From Bacteroidaceae bacterium (GTDB lineage: Bacteria; Bacteroidota; Bacteroidia; Bacteroidales; Bacteroidaceae), in contig JAFYYO010000342.1 in the NCBI GenBank assembly GCA_017557475.1, forward strand, positions 1 through 14,719: DNA of 14,719 bases. Reading direction: 5' to 3'. The notes beneath the pieces are model-generated. The model worked only from the letters and a program-made list of their open reading frames with translations, ran no database searches and was not told the origin of the DNA. The position numbers and the translations under genes were made by a program. Positions 1 to 6,423 of this stretch are shown one piece after another; the stretch's first letter is position 1; each line of letters opens with the position of its first letter.

Positions 1-1317
1 ATATTCCAGCGAAGAACTGTGGTCGTAGTACAACTGCTTGAGCCCTCCCCAAAGTGCTCCTTGCTTTTGCAGACGGAGAGCCTGATTCGTACTGATTCTT
101 AGGTCGTAGCTCCGGCGCGTAAAGAACGAACGTCCGAAAGTGTTGCCTTCCTTGAGGAACGTCTCGCTCGAGCTATGGTTGGCGTCGTTTATGTCCGAGT
201 AGGTGCCGTTAATACTTCCCTGATAACGCAAGTTTTCGTTCTTCTCGTAGAGACCATTGGCTCCGAGCGTATAGCTGGTTGTGAGTCCTTGCGCCTGTCT
301 CAGCGGCGACCACTCGCCTTTCTCGCCTGGAGTGCGATAATCGCTCAGGTTGTTGACGTTGGCATAGAGGGCGATTCGCGAGTTTGTGGCATATCGCATC
401 GCAAACGCTCTACCGAGGAAAGGCGGAGCTTTCGTGGGGTCTCCGAAGTCTTCCTGACTTCCGAAGCGCATCCCGACACCTCCTTCCGCATTCGCAAGCC
501 AAGCTTTGTTGTAGTCACGCTTCAGTCGGACGTCCATCACCATCTCCTTTTGCGTCGTCTTCTCGCGGACTGTGCCCTTTGCATTCTCGGGCGTGCGTTC
601 GTAGCTGCGAATGTCCTTCACCATATACGACGGCATATTGTCGAGGAGCAGCTCGCGGTCGCTGTCGAAGAAATCCTTTCCGTTGAGCAGCAGAGCATCA
701 ACTTTCCTGCCGTTCACGGTTATCTCGCCGCCGCTATGAAGCTCCACTCCAGGCAGTTTCTTGATGAGTGCATCGAGCATCGATCCTTCTGCCATCGAGA
801 AGGCATCTGCGTCATAGACCAACGTGTCGCCATCCATGTAGAACTTCAGCTTCGTAGCCTTCACGACGATTTCGTCCATGATTGTGGTGGAGTCGCCGTC
901 TAATGCAAGGCTCGACGGTTTCTGCGTCCTGACTTTGTGCAGATAGATAGGCTTTATCTCGCGGTAGCTTTCGCGCTTATACATCTTTGGGATGTCGATG
1001 GGAGCAAAGCGCGTCTGGTAGTTCTTTGCCTCCAAGCGCAACAAGTACTTGCCTACCTCCTTGATTTTTGCATCGACATAAGTGTGAAGTTTGTCGTCGA
1101 ACTTGTAACTTTCCACGTGAGCGGTATCAACGAAACTGCTGTCTGCGGCTCGAAGAAGCGTTGCTTTCAGGCTGTCGATGCCTTCGTGAGTCAGATGGTC
1201 GGCAACGGAGGCATAGACCTCTAATGTCTTTTGTTTAGTCTTTGTGGAGTCTGTCTGACCAAAAGCCGCCAAGTTGAAGAGGACGAGCAGCAAGGTGATG
1301 ATGCTATGCTTGTTCAT
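1..1317 (-). CDS. Outer-membrane beta-barrel / TonB-receptor-like protein, N-terminal 439 residues (3' end outside window)
   Basis: The reading frame is open from an ATG at 1317 to the left edge, so only the first 439 residues are present. Residues 1-20 form a signal peptide ending in AAFGQ. Residues 30-130 look like the carboxypeptidase-regulatory-like beta-sandwich that precedes many Bacteroidetes receptors. Residues 147-222 are plug-like: MDEIVVKATKLKFYMDGDTL, then ALIKKLPGVELHSGGEITVNG and GKDFFDSD. From about residue 275 the sequence alternates as beta-barrel strands do (ANAEGGVGMRFG, RIALYANVNNLSD). Such proteins sit in the outer membrane and import ligands or act as structural barrels; the substrate cannot be read from this part. 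The gene starts 3 bases after the stop of the thioredoxin-like gene upstream, so the two are almost certainly cotranscribed. No typical TonB box was identified. The family call is firm; active TonB-dependent transport is inferred. Confidence 0.85.
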   Translation of the reverse strand, partial: MNKHSIITLLLVLFNLAAFGQTDSTKTKQKTLEVYASVADHLTHEGIDSLKATLLRAADSSFVDTAHVESYKFDDKLHTYVDAKIKEVGKYLLRLEAKNYQTRFAPIDIPKMYKRESYREIKPIYLHKVRTQKPSSLALDGDSTTIMDEIVVKATKLKFYMDGDTLVYDADAFSMAEGSMLDALIKKLPGVELHSGGEITVNGRKVDALLLNGKDFFDSDRELLLDNMPSYMVKDIRSYERTPENAKGTVREKTTQKEMVMDVRLKRDYNKAWLANAEGGVGMRFGSQEDFGDPTKAPPFLGRAFAMRYATNSRIALYANVNNLSDYRTPGEKGEWSPLRQAQGLTTSYTLGANGLYEKNENLRYQGSINGTYSDINDANHSSSETFLKEGNTFGRSFFTRRSYDLRISTNQALRLQKQGALWGGLKQLYYDHSSSLEY

Positions 1318-1320
1318 TAG

Positions 1321-2514
1321 TTATTCAATATTGAGTGCTTTCTTGATGAGCGGTTCAAGTTCCTCGGCATCTGTTGAGGTGGAGAGGATGGTGCCGTCGC
1401 GGTCGATGAGGAACATGCCGCCACCTCCTAAGCCGAGACCATTCTTCTGCCAGACATTCAGTTCGTCCTTTATGTCGATAAGGCTTTCCCACGGATAGCC
1501 GTCTTGCTTTGCAGCCTGAATCATGTCCTTCGGCTCATTTTCTCGGGCAATAGCTACAACGGTGAAGCCCTTGTCCTTGTATTTCTCGTAAACGGGAATC
1601 ATGGCCTTGCTGTGCTTACGGCATGGACCGCACCACGAAGCCCAGAAGTCTATGAGAGCCACTTTGCCGCGATAGAGCGACGACACTTGCACTTTCTTCC
1701 CTTCTAAGGTGTGTACTTCGAAGTCGTGATAAGGCTTGCCGGGCTTTAGAAGCCATGCCGCTTCGAGTGTGCGGATGGTGTTGTGAATAGGATTCTCCGG
1801 ATGAAAGTTCTCATACATGTTGTGATAGAGGCTCATCAGCTTCTGTTTCTGTTCGTCATGGCGGTTGTTGTTGTAGCGCATTTGGTCAGCCATGTCATAG
1901 AGCGCATACTGCATGGGATGTTCAGCATAGTATTCCAATTCCCAAGCGCGATATGCGTGGTACAGTTTCTCGTACTCTTCCTCATACTTTTCCTCGCGCT
2001 TCATCAGCAACGAGTCCTCTTCGGGATTCTTTCCTTGCGCCACCAGTTCTTCTACTCTTGGCTTAAGCTCAGCCTCGGCCTGCTTACTTATCGCTTCCAT
2101 TTTATTGCAATAAAGCAGGTCGGCTTCTGCTTCCATATTAATCTTCATGGTCTGTTCGGGACCACCGTCGATGACTTTCCACTTGCCTTCGTCGAAGCGT
2201 AATGTCACAGTCGCGCCATTCTCCACAAGAAATTCTGTGTTCGCCCATGAGCCGTGCTCATATTGTTCGTGCAAGAATACAGTGTAGAGCGTCATCTTGT
2301 CTGTCTCGACGTTGCATAAGAAGCGTCCCTGCATGCCAGCTTTCGCCGTAATGTAATTGTTAGATACTCGCAAGTCCGTGCCTGCAGGACAGACAATAAT
2401 CGTCTTGCCTTGGGTTGTGTCTCTTAGTTCACCCTTAATGTGGCATTTTACTTGTCCCTGCCCTGTCATTGAGACAAGGGCGAGGAGCGCGGTGATGATA
2501 GTTTGCTTGTTCAT
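1321..2514 (-). CDS. Exported TlpA/ResA-like thiol-disulfide oxidoreductase (thioredoxin-fold, DUF4369-like N-terminus)
   Basis: This 397-residue exported protein has a signal peptide (residues 1-20, MNKQTIITALLALVSMTGQG). An N-terminal beta-rich segment (22-115) resembles the DUF4369 region of Bacteroidetes redoxins. A charged helical stretch (125-240, rich in Glu and Lys) follows. The C-terminal thioredoxin/AhpC-TSA domain (258-397) carries the active site WASWCGPCRK with Cys295 and Cys298. Family members reduce or rearrange disulfides of periplasmic client proteins. The cis-proline loop that normally reads like GxPxxFLID is here GLGLGGGGMFLID (359-371), with Gly365 where cis-Pro is expected; this could change substrate release or redox potential. 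The stop is followed 3 bases later by the receptor gene at 1317, so that protein's cysteines, assembly or ligand may be linked to its role. Family is sure, clients unknown. Confidence 0.9.
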   Translation of the reverse strand: MNKQTIITALLALVSMTGQGQVKCHIKGELRDTTQGKTIIVCPAGTDLRVSNNYITAKAGMQGRFLCNVETDKMTLYTVFLHEQYEHGSWANTEFLVENGATVTLRFDEGKWKVIDGGPEQTMKINMEAEADLLYCNKMEAISKQAEAELKPRVEELVAQGKNPEEDSLLMKREEKYEEEYEKLYHAYRAWELEYYAEHPMQYALYDMADQMRYNNNRHDEQKQKLMSLYHNMYENFHPENPIHNTIRTLEAAWLLKPGKPYHDFEVHTLEGKKVQVSSLYRGKVALIDFWASWCGPCRKHSKAMIPVYEKYKDKGFTVVAIARENEPKDMIQAAKQDGYPWESLIDIKDELNVWQKNGLGLGGGGMFLIDRDGTILSTSTDAEELEPLIKKALNIE

Positions 2515-2574
2515 TCCCTTATTCCTTTCTATTATATATAACGCTCGTGCGGGCGAAATGTTGACAACTTAGGG

Positions 2575-2582
2575 CAAAGATT
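2575..2582 (-). promoter_or_regulatory. Possible -7 element for the thioredoxin/receptor operon
   Basis: On the minus strand this reads AATCTTTG, one base off the Bacteroidetes TAnnTTTG -7 consensus, about 60 bases upstream of the ATG at 2514. No good TTTG -33 box is visible at the expected 19-base distance, so this is only a weak candidate. Confidence 0.3.
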
Positions 2583-2708
2583 TAAGGATTATTAGCAGAA
2601 AGCCTTTCATTTTTCAATGCTTTATGATTGATATTTTGCGAAAGGTTGTAACTTGACCTATGGTCGAGCTTCTTTTGCGTTGACTTCGTCTTCCTCGGTC
2701 ACGACTCG

Positions 2709-2735
2709 GCCAAGTGAAAGTAAACTTTCTTTGGC
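2709..2735. repeat. Imperfect inverted repeat (hairpin) in the divergent intergenic region
   Basis: GCCAAGTGAAAGT (2709-2721) pairs with ACTTTCTTTGGC (2724-2735) across an AA loop, with one bulge. It lies in the 325-base gap between the two divergent operons, about 45 bases upstream of the toxin-antitoxin -33 box. GTCGAGC (2663-2669) and GCTCGAC (2752-2758) form an outer inverted pair around it. It could be a repeat remnant or a regulator site. The rest of the gap (2515-2839) holds only the promoter elements listed and no convincing gene. Confidence 0.4.
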
Positions 2736-2762
2736 TCTTACTGTTTTTTCGGCTCGACAATA

Positions 2763-2782
2763 AAAATAAACGGGTTTATTTT
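2763..2782. promoter_or_regulatory. Perfect 9-base inverted repeat over the toxin-antitoxin -33 box: likely autoregulatory operator
   Basis: AAAATAAAC (2763-2771), a GG spacer, then GTTTATTTT (2774-2782) is a perfect inverted repeat. Its right arm overlaps the TTTG -33 element (2780-2783). YefM/YoeB-type complexes repress their own promoters by binding palindromes at the promoter, so position and symmetry suggest this is the operator. Binding is inferred. Confidence 0.55.
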
Positions 2783-2810
2783 GTATTTTGCTCACTTATT
2801 CGTACCTTTG
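2780..2810 (+). promoter_or_regulatory. Canonical Bacteroidetes promoter for the toxin-antitoxin pair
   Basis: TTTG (2780-2783), 19 bases, then TACCTTTG (2803-2810) matches the housekeeping TTTG-N19-TAnnTTTG consensus. The predicted transcript starts about 20-25 bases before the antitoxin ATG at 2840, giving a very short leader without a Shine-Dalgarno site. Confidence 0.8.
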
Positions 2811-2839
2811 CAGGCAGAAACCAATAAAAGAAGCGCATT

Positions 2840-3097
2840 ATGACAAGCATTGCAATGAATAATCTTTGGAGCTACATTCAGGGACTGTCACTCTCGGCAC
2901 GCAATCAGGAGTGGCTGGCAGCGCGGTTGCGCGAGGCATCGCAGCAGAAACGTGCAAAAGCCAAGAAAGATGAAACGCTGATGACGAAGGAAGAGTTCTT
3001 TGCTCAGGTGGATGAGGCCAGAGAGCAAATCAAACGAGGTGAAGGTATTACCTTCACTAACCTTGAAGACATGAATGCATGGCTTAATGCTCTTTGA
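2840..3097 (+). CDS. Antitoxin of a YoeB-type toxin-antitoxin pair
   Basis: This 85-residue protein directly precedes a YoeB-like toxin gene, with only 3 bases between its TGA and the toxin ATG. The N-terminal half (residues 6-43) is helical and basic around QQKRAKAKK. The C-terminal half (TKEEFFAQVDEAREQ..., then GITFTNLEDMNAWLNAL) resembles the acidic/hydrophobic tails that wrap YoeB/RelE toxins. It should neutralise the toxin and, with it, repress the promoter upstream. I do not recognise a classical Phd/YefM N-terminal fold, so the DNA-binding class is open. An alternative ATG exists at 2855 (MNNLWSY). Size, order and spacing are typical for antitoxins; assignment rests mainly on the neighbour. 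Confidence 0.8.
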   Translation: MTSIAMNNLWSYIQGLSLSARNQEWLAARLREASQQKRAKAKKDETLMTKEEFFAQVDEAREQIKRGEGITFTNLEDMNAWLNAL

Positions 3098-3100
3098 CAA

Positions 3101-3373
3101 ATGTACGCCATTACCTATTCCCCTCGTGCCCAGGAAGGGCTTGCCAAGTTGAAAAAGAACGAGCCTGCTGCCTTCAGAAAGGCCACGAAGTTGCTTAATG
3201 AAATTGCCTTGCATCCCTATACGGGCACAGGCCACCCCGAACCTTTGCGTGGAGACCGTTCGGGCCAATGGTCGCGAGCTATCACCAAAAAGCATCGTAT
3301 GGTTTACGAGGTCTTTGAGTCGGAGGTGCATGTGGATGTTCTGTCTGCCTATGGGCATTATGACGACAAATAA
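3101..3373 (+). CDS. yoeB: YoeB/Txe-family mRNA interferase toxin
   Basis: This 90-residue protein matches YoeB in length and motif order. YoeB is a RelE-fold toxin that cleaves mRNA in the ribosomal A site and halts translation. The conserved block is HPYTGTGHPEPLRG (38-51), SGQWSRAITKKHRMVYEV (54-71) and the C-terminal SAYGHYDDK. The known catalytic set (Glu, Arg, His and terminal Tyr; Glu46, Arg65, His83, Tyr84 in E. coli) appears as Glu47, Arg66, His86 and Tyr87, so the toxin looks intact. It follows the antitoxin after 3 bases and shares its promoter. It converges with the minus-strand gene ending at 3448. Such pairs stabilise genomic regions or mediate stress and phage responses; which applies here is unknown. 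Confidence 0.93.
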   Translation: MYAITYSPRAQEGLAKLKKNEPAAFRKATKLLNEIALHPYTGTGHPEPLRGDRSGQWSRAITKKHRMVYEVFESEVHVDVLSAYGHYDDK

Positions 3374-3375
3374 TT

Positions 3376-3427
3376 TCTACTCCCGCGTTTCGCAACGAAG
3401 GGGTAGTGTGGCGTCAGTTTATTAACT
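3376..3427. repeat. 52-base hairpin repeat, copy 1 (REP-like)
   Basis: This copy matches copy 2 at 4586-4637 in about 45 of 52 positions. It contains nested symmetry: CTACTCC (3377-3383) pairs with GGGGTAG (3400-3406 region) around CGTTTCGCAACG. It lies between the convergent toxin gene and the 367-residue gene, about 20 bases past the stop of the latter. It may act as a transcript end structure, but there is no good T-tract. Confidence 0.7.
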
Positions 3428-3447
3428 CTAAAATCAAATTTCTTGCA

Positions 3448-4551
3448 TTACGGCTTCATGCCTTCAAAGTAGGTCTTCTTGCCATTGATGAAGGACTTGA
3501 GGCGATACCATTCAGTGGGAATCCATTCAGCGCCTCTTGTCTCGAGGATGAGGAAGTGGAAGCCGTGGTCGGCTGCTTTCACCCGTATTGAGTTGGTTTC
3601 CGAGATTCGGTTAGAATAGACGGACAGCATTATGGAAGGGTTCCCTTGGAAAGATGCGCCATAGTAATACTCATAGTATTTGGCTTGCGGACAATTGGTG
3701 AACTTCTGTGCCAAGCTGTCGATAGTGGCAAGCAACTGCTGGGCAAGCGGCTCCTGGTCTTCTGTTAAGGAATAAATCCTTGCTTCCGTCATGCCTGAAT
3801 GAGCGTATTCTCCATAGTTGACAATATTTATCCAATCTTTCCTATAGTCTGCCCCGTTATCATTCCAAATAGAGTCGGAATATGCATCATCGTGTTGCCA
3901 GAAGGCATTTCGATGGGTGATGCCGTGCTCGTTGAAGAGGCTTTCGATGTCATCATTCAGGTTTCCCCAAGTATATGTATCAGAATAAGAGTCGACGCTG
4001 GGCAGAGTGACGGTATACTTGAACCGCACTTCGAAGGCATCTTTTCCTCTTCCTGATTCAAGAAGGAAGTCGAGATACTCGTCGGAATAAAAGTATGTGT
4101 ATTTGCCTTCGCTGTATTTGTGGACTCGCGAGGCATCGCGACAGAGGTTCATGGAATAGAAGATAGTGTCTTTGCCATCTGTGTGGCTTTCGTAATAACA
4201 AGTGTCCCGTGCCTCTTTCTGCAGCTCGGAAACGGTTCGACGAATAGCCTTAACTCGCTTGTCGAAGCACGTCTTTTCTACTCGCAGCACGCTATCCACG
4301 AAGAGACTGTCTTGCCTGCCTCGAATAAGGTGTGGCATATAGTAGAAATGCAGGGAGTAGTCCAACTGCGGATGACTGTCGTGGTTATCTCTTCCTCCTC
4401 TCTTTACGATGGATGGTGGCCTGTTGAATAGAATTGTTTTCGTTTCCTTGAGTTCTTCGAAAAGCTGGGTTATCTTGGGATTCACCTGGCCTTCTATTTT
4501 GGATACTGCACAAACGAGGGCAAGTATCACGAGTATTGTTGTCTTTTTCAT
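3448..4551 (-). CDS. Exported protein of unknown function, 367 residues
   Basis: I do not recognise a family. Residues 1-21 form a clear signal peptide (MKKTTILVILALVCAVSKIEG, then Q). The mature protein is rich in Tyr, Asp and Ser and has four scattered cysteines between about residues 94 and 136 plus one near 291, with no lipobox. Segments such as FEVRFKYTVTLPSVDSYSDTY and YEYYYGASFQGNPSIMLSVY look like beta strands. It is probably periplasmic or outer-membrane associated. It lies about 108 bases downstream of the 528-residue exported protein on the same strand. The gap holds a 52-base repeat but no TAnnTTTG promoter, so cotranscription from the sigma-factor end is likely. A link to the ECF system is inferred from position only. 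Confidence 0.75.
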   Translation of the reverse strand: MKKTTILVILALVCAVSKIEGQVNPKITQLFEELKETKTILFNRPPSIVKRGGRDNHDSHPQLDYSLHFYYMPHLIRGRQDSLFVDSVLRVEKTCFDKRVKAIRRTVSELQKEARDTCYYESHTDGKDTIFYSMNLCRDASRVHKYSEGKYTYFYSDEYLDFLLESGRGKDAFEVRFKYTVTLPSVDSYSDTYTWGNLNDDIESLFNEHGITHRNAFWQHDDAYSDSIWNDNGADYRKDWINIVNYGEYAHSGMTEARIYSLTEDQEPLAQQLLATIDSLAQKFTNCPQAKYYEYYYGASFQGNPSIMLSVYSNRISETNSIRVKAADHGFHFLILETRGAEWIPTEWYRLKSFINGKKTYFEGMKP

Positions 4552-4585
4552 CTTCTTGTGAGATTAGTGTTGTTGTAGAATAGAA

Positions 4586-4637
4586 TCTACTCCCGCGTTT
4601 CGCAACGAAGGAGCAGGATGGCGCCGATTTATTAACT
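4586..4637. repeat. 52-base hairpin repeat, copy 2 (REP-like)
   Basis: This near-identical partner of 3376-3427 also sits about 22 bases past the stop of a minus-strand gene (stop at 4660). The core TCTACTCCCGCGTTTCGCAA (4586-4605) is identical in both copies. Differences cluster in the right arm (GGAGCAG instead of GGGGTAG), where some keep pairing and others break it. Confidence 0.7.
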
Positions 4638-4659
4638 TTTTAAACCCAAAACGTGATGA

Positions 4660-6246
4660 TTATTCTTTTGGCAGGTCGCCAACCCTTTCGAGGACGAAGT
4701 CGACGGCAGAGAGCCAGCGTCCTGTAAACTGTTTGCCTGTGAAGTCCGAGTCGCTGGAGACGCCGTAGGTGAGTGTTCCGTTACGAACCTCGATGTAGTC
4801 GATGACGACTTTGCTCCAGCCGTAACCCATTCCGCCATTTGCCAAAGCGATACGGACATCCTGCGGCGAGATCTGCTGTCCCTTTTCGTCAGCCTCCTTT
4901 ACCCGTATTGCAGCATCTTTCCAGATGTCGCCTTCGTGGTCGTCATGGGCAGGAATCTCCTTCAGCAGAGGCTTTCCTTCCGTCTGAGCAAAGATGAATG
5001 CTCCCGTGTAGCCGCTATATGAAGTGCGTCCTGCGGCAGTCAGTCTGTAGATGCCAGGCTTGAGGTTCGTCTCGACATGCTGGGCATGATACTTCAGCGT
5101 ACCGTCCTCGTCGGCACAACCATCCAAGTATTCCAACTCGGGATTGCCCGTATAGTGCTTTCCAGAGACTGCATAGTACCAACGTCCTCCGTCGTTCTTC
5201 GTGACGGTGAAGCCTATGTCGCGAAGGAACTGATGCCGCTTAGCATCATGATATTTCAGCCTTACCGACTCGTTTATCTTGCCTCGCAGAATACTTTCCG
5301 AAGCCTTGAAGTAGTTCTGTATCTCGGCATCGGCGTTCTTTGCTTTGCTTTCCAAATCGTAAAGTCCTTTCCAAAGCAGGGCAAACTCTTCGGGTGTGAG
5401 CAGAAGTTCGTAGCGCGAAGCCTCTCGCTTCAAAGCGAATCCGATGGAAGCCAATTGCGCTTCGTTGGCACCTTTGCTGCGTTCGACGAGTTCATTCACC
5501 TTATTCATAATGGCAGGGAAGCCGTCCTGATAGTCGCTGACGTGGTCCATCGCACGCAAGACGCCTCGATGGAATTGCGTACTTACTGCCCACTTCCCGT
5601 CGATATAAGTCGTGTCGATTTCAATCTTTGAATGGTTCTTGTTCTCTCTCACCACTTCGCCAATCTTAATGGCAGTACGGACACTATCCATGGCGATGCG
5701 GTTTTCACTGGTTATGAGCTTTATGGGTCTGGGATTGTTACCGATGAAGCGCATCAAAGTACCTTCCTTTCTGCCGTTTGGTAAGTCGTTCCAAGATAGG
5801 AAGAAGCCGTTATCGTTGCCGTCCTTGTCCTCGAACGTAAGCACATACACATTCTTATGGTCGCTTGTCAACACTATAATGCCTTCCATATTGTCTAACT
5901 TTAATCCCATCCAAGGCTCTGTCTTCGGATGTAATTCGCTTGAACAGTAGAAGTAAGAGGTGTTATTGATGTGTGCCATAAACTTTTTCCAAAGGTTAGT
6001 CACAAGTTCGTCGTCCGTGCATGTGAAGTCCACACACCAGTCAGTTTCCTTGACGTTGATGCTTTTCTTGTCAATCGGCTGACCTCGAGCAATGATGTGT
6101 GGGTCTGTAAGCGACACGCTTTTGTCGTTGATGAAGCATTTCAGGGCTTCCTCCAATTCTTGTATGTCCGTGTGCCATTTCGCGGAAATAGGCAACGCCA
6201 CAAACATGCAAACGAGCAAGAGGCTGATTTGTGTGATTCTTCTCAT
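4660..6246 (-). CDS. Exported protein with a C-terminal carbohydrate-binding-like beta-sandwich, 528 residues
   Basis: A signal peptide (residues 1-22, ending LPISA) starts the protein. Residues 23-200 form an unrecognised mixed domain, and 230-345 look helical (KVNELVERSKGANEAQLASI and following). The C-terminal part (about 370-522) resembles jelly-roll modules common in Bacteroidetes glycan-associated proteins: LKPGIYRLTAAGRTS, GAFIFAQTEGKPLLKEIPAH, GYGWSKVVIDYIEVRNGTLTYGV, then FTGKQFTGRWLSAVDFVLERV. That region probably binds a ligand or glycan; there is no visible catalytic motif. It lies 177 bases after the anti-sigma gene on the same strand. The gap has a long inverted-repeat element and no housekeeping promoter. 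It may be a target or a signal-sensing partner of the ECF pair. The domain call is by resemblance. Confidence 0.75.
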   Translation of the reverse strand: MRRITQISLLLVCMFVALPISAKWHTDIQELEEALKCFINDKSVSLTDPHIIARGQPIDKKSINVKETDWCVDFTCTDDELVTNLWKKFMAHINNTSYFYCSSELHPKTEPWMGLKLDNMEGIIVLTSDHKNVYVLTFEDKDGNDNGFFLSWNDLPNGRKEGTLMRFIGNNPRPIKLITSENRIAMDSVRTAIKIGEVVRENKNHSKIEIDTTYIDGKWAVSTQFHRGVLRAMDHVSDYQDGFPAIMNKVNELVERSKGANEAQLASIGFALKREASRYELLLTPEEFALLWKGLYDLESKAKNADAEIQNYFKASESILRGKINESVRLKYHDAKRHQFLRDIGFTVTKNDGGRWYYAVSGKHYTGNPELEYLDGCADEDGTLKYHAQHVETNLKPGIYRLTAAGRTSYSGYTGAFIFAQTEGKPLLKEIPAHDDHEGDIWKDAAIRVKEADEKGQQISPQDVRIALANGGMGYGWSKVVIDYIEVRNGTLTYGVSSDSDFTGKQFTGRWLSAVDFVLERVGDLPKE

Positions 6247-6261
6247 AGTCTTTAATTTTAG

Positions 6262-6413
6262 GGAGTTAAATGGGAAGTTATAATATGAAGTTAATTCGCT
6301 TCGCTCATGGAAGTTAAAGAGGACGATAGTTTGGGCAGTATGAGGTGGTAACGTCCAGCACGAAGTGCTTAACTCCCACTTTAACTTCCTTCTTTTACTT
6401 CCATTTTAACTCC
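6262..6413. repeat. 152-base nested inverted-repeat element (MITE-like or structured RNA)
   Basis: The outer arms 6262-6278 (GGAGTTAAATGGGAAGT) and 6397-6413 (ACTTCCATTTTAACTCC) are inverted copies with one shifted base. A perfect 11-base inner pair is at 6309-6319 (GGAAGTTAAAG) and 6379-6389. A small hairpin AGCAC-GAA-GTGCT lies at 6357-6369. It fills the gap between the anti-sigma gene and the 528-residue gene. No target duplication or transposase is visible. Confidence 0.55.
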
Positions 6414-6423
6414 TGATTATTAT

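Noticed and set aside
175..903. Plus-strand open frame (242 codons) at the left end
   Set aside because: It is antisense to the receptor gene, which has a signal peptide and plug motifs.
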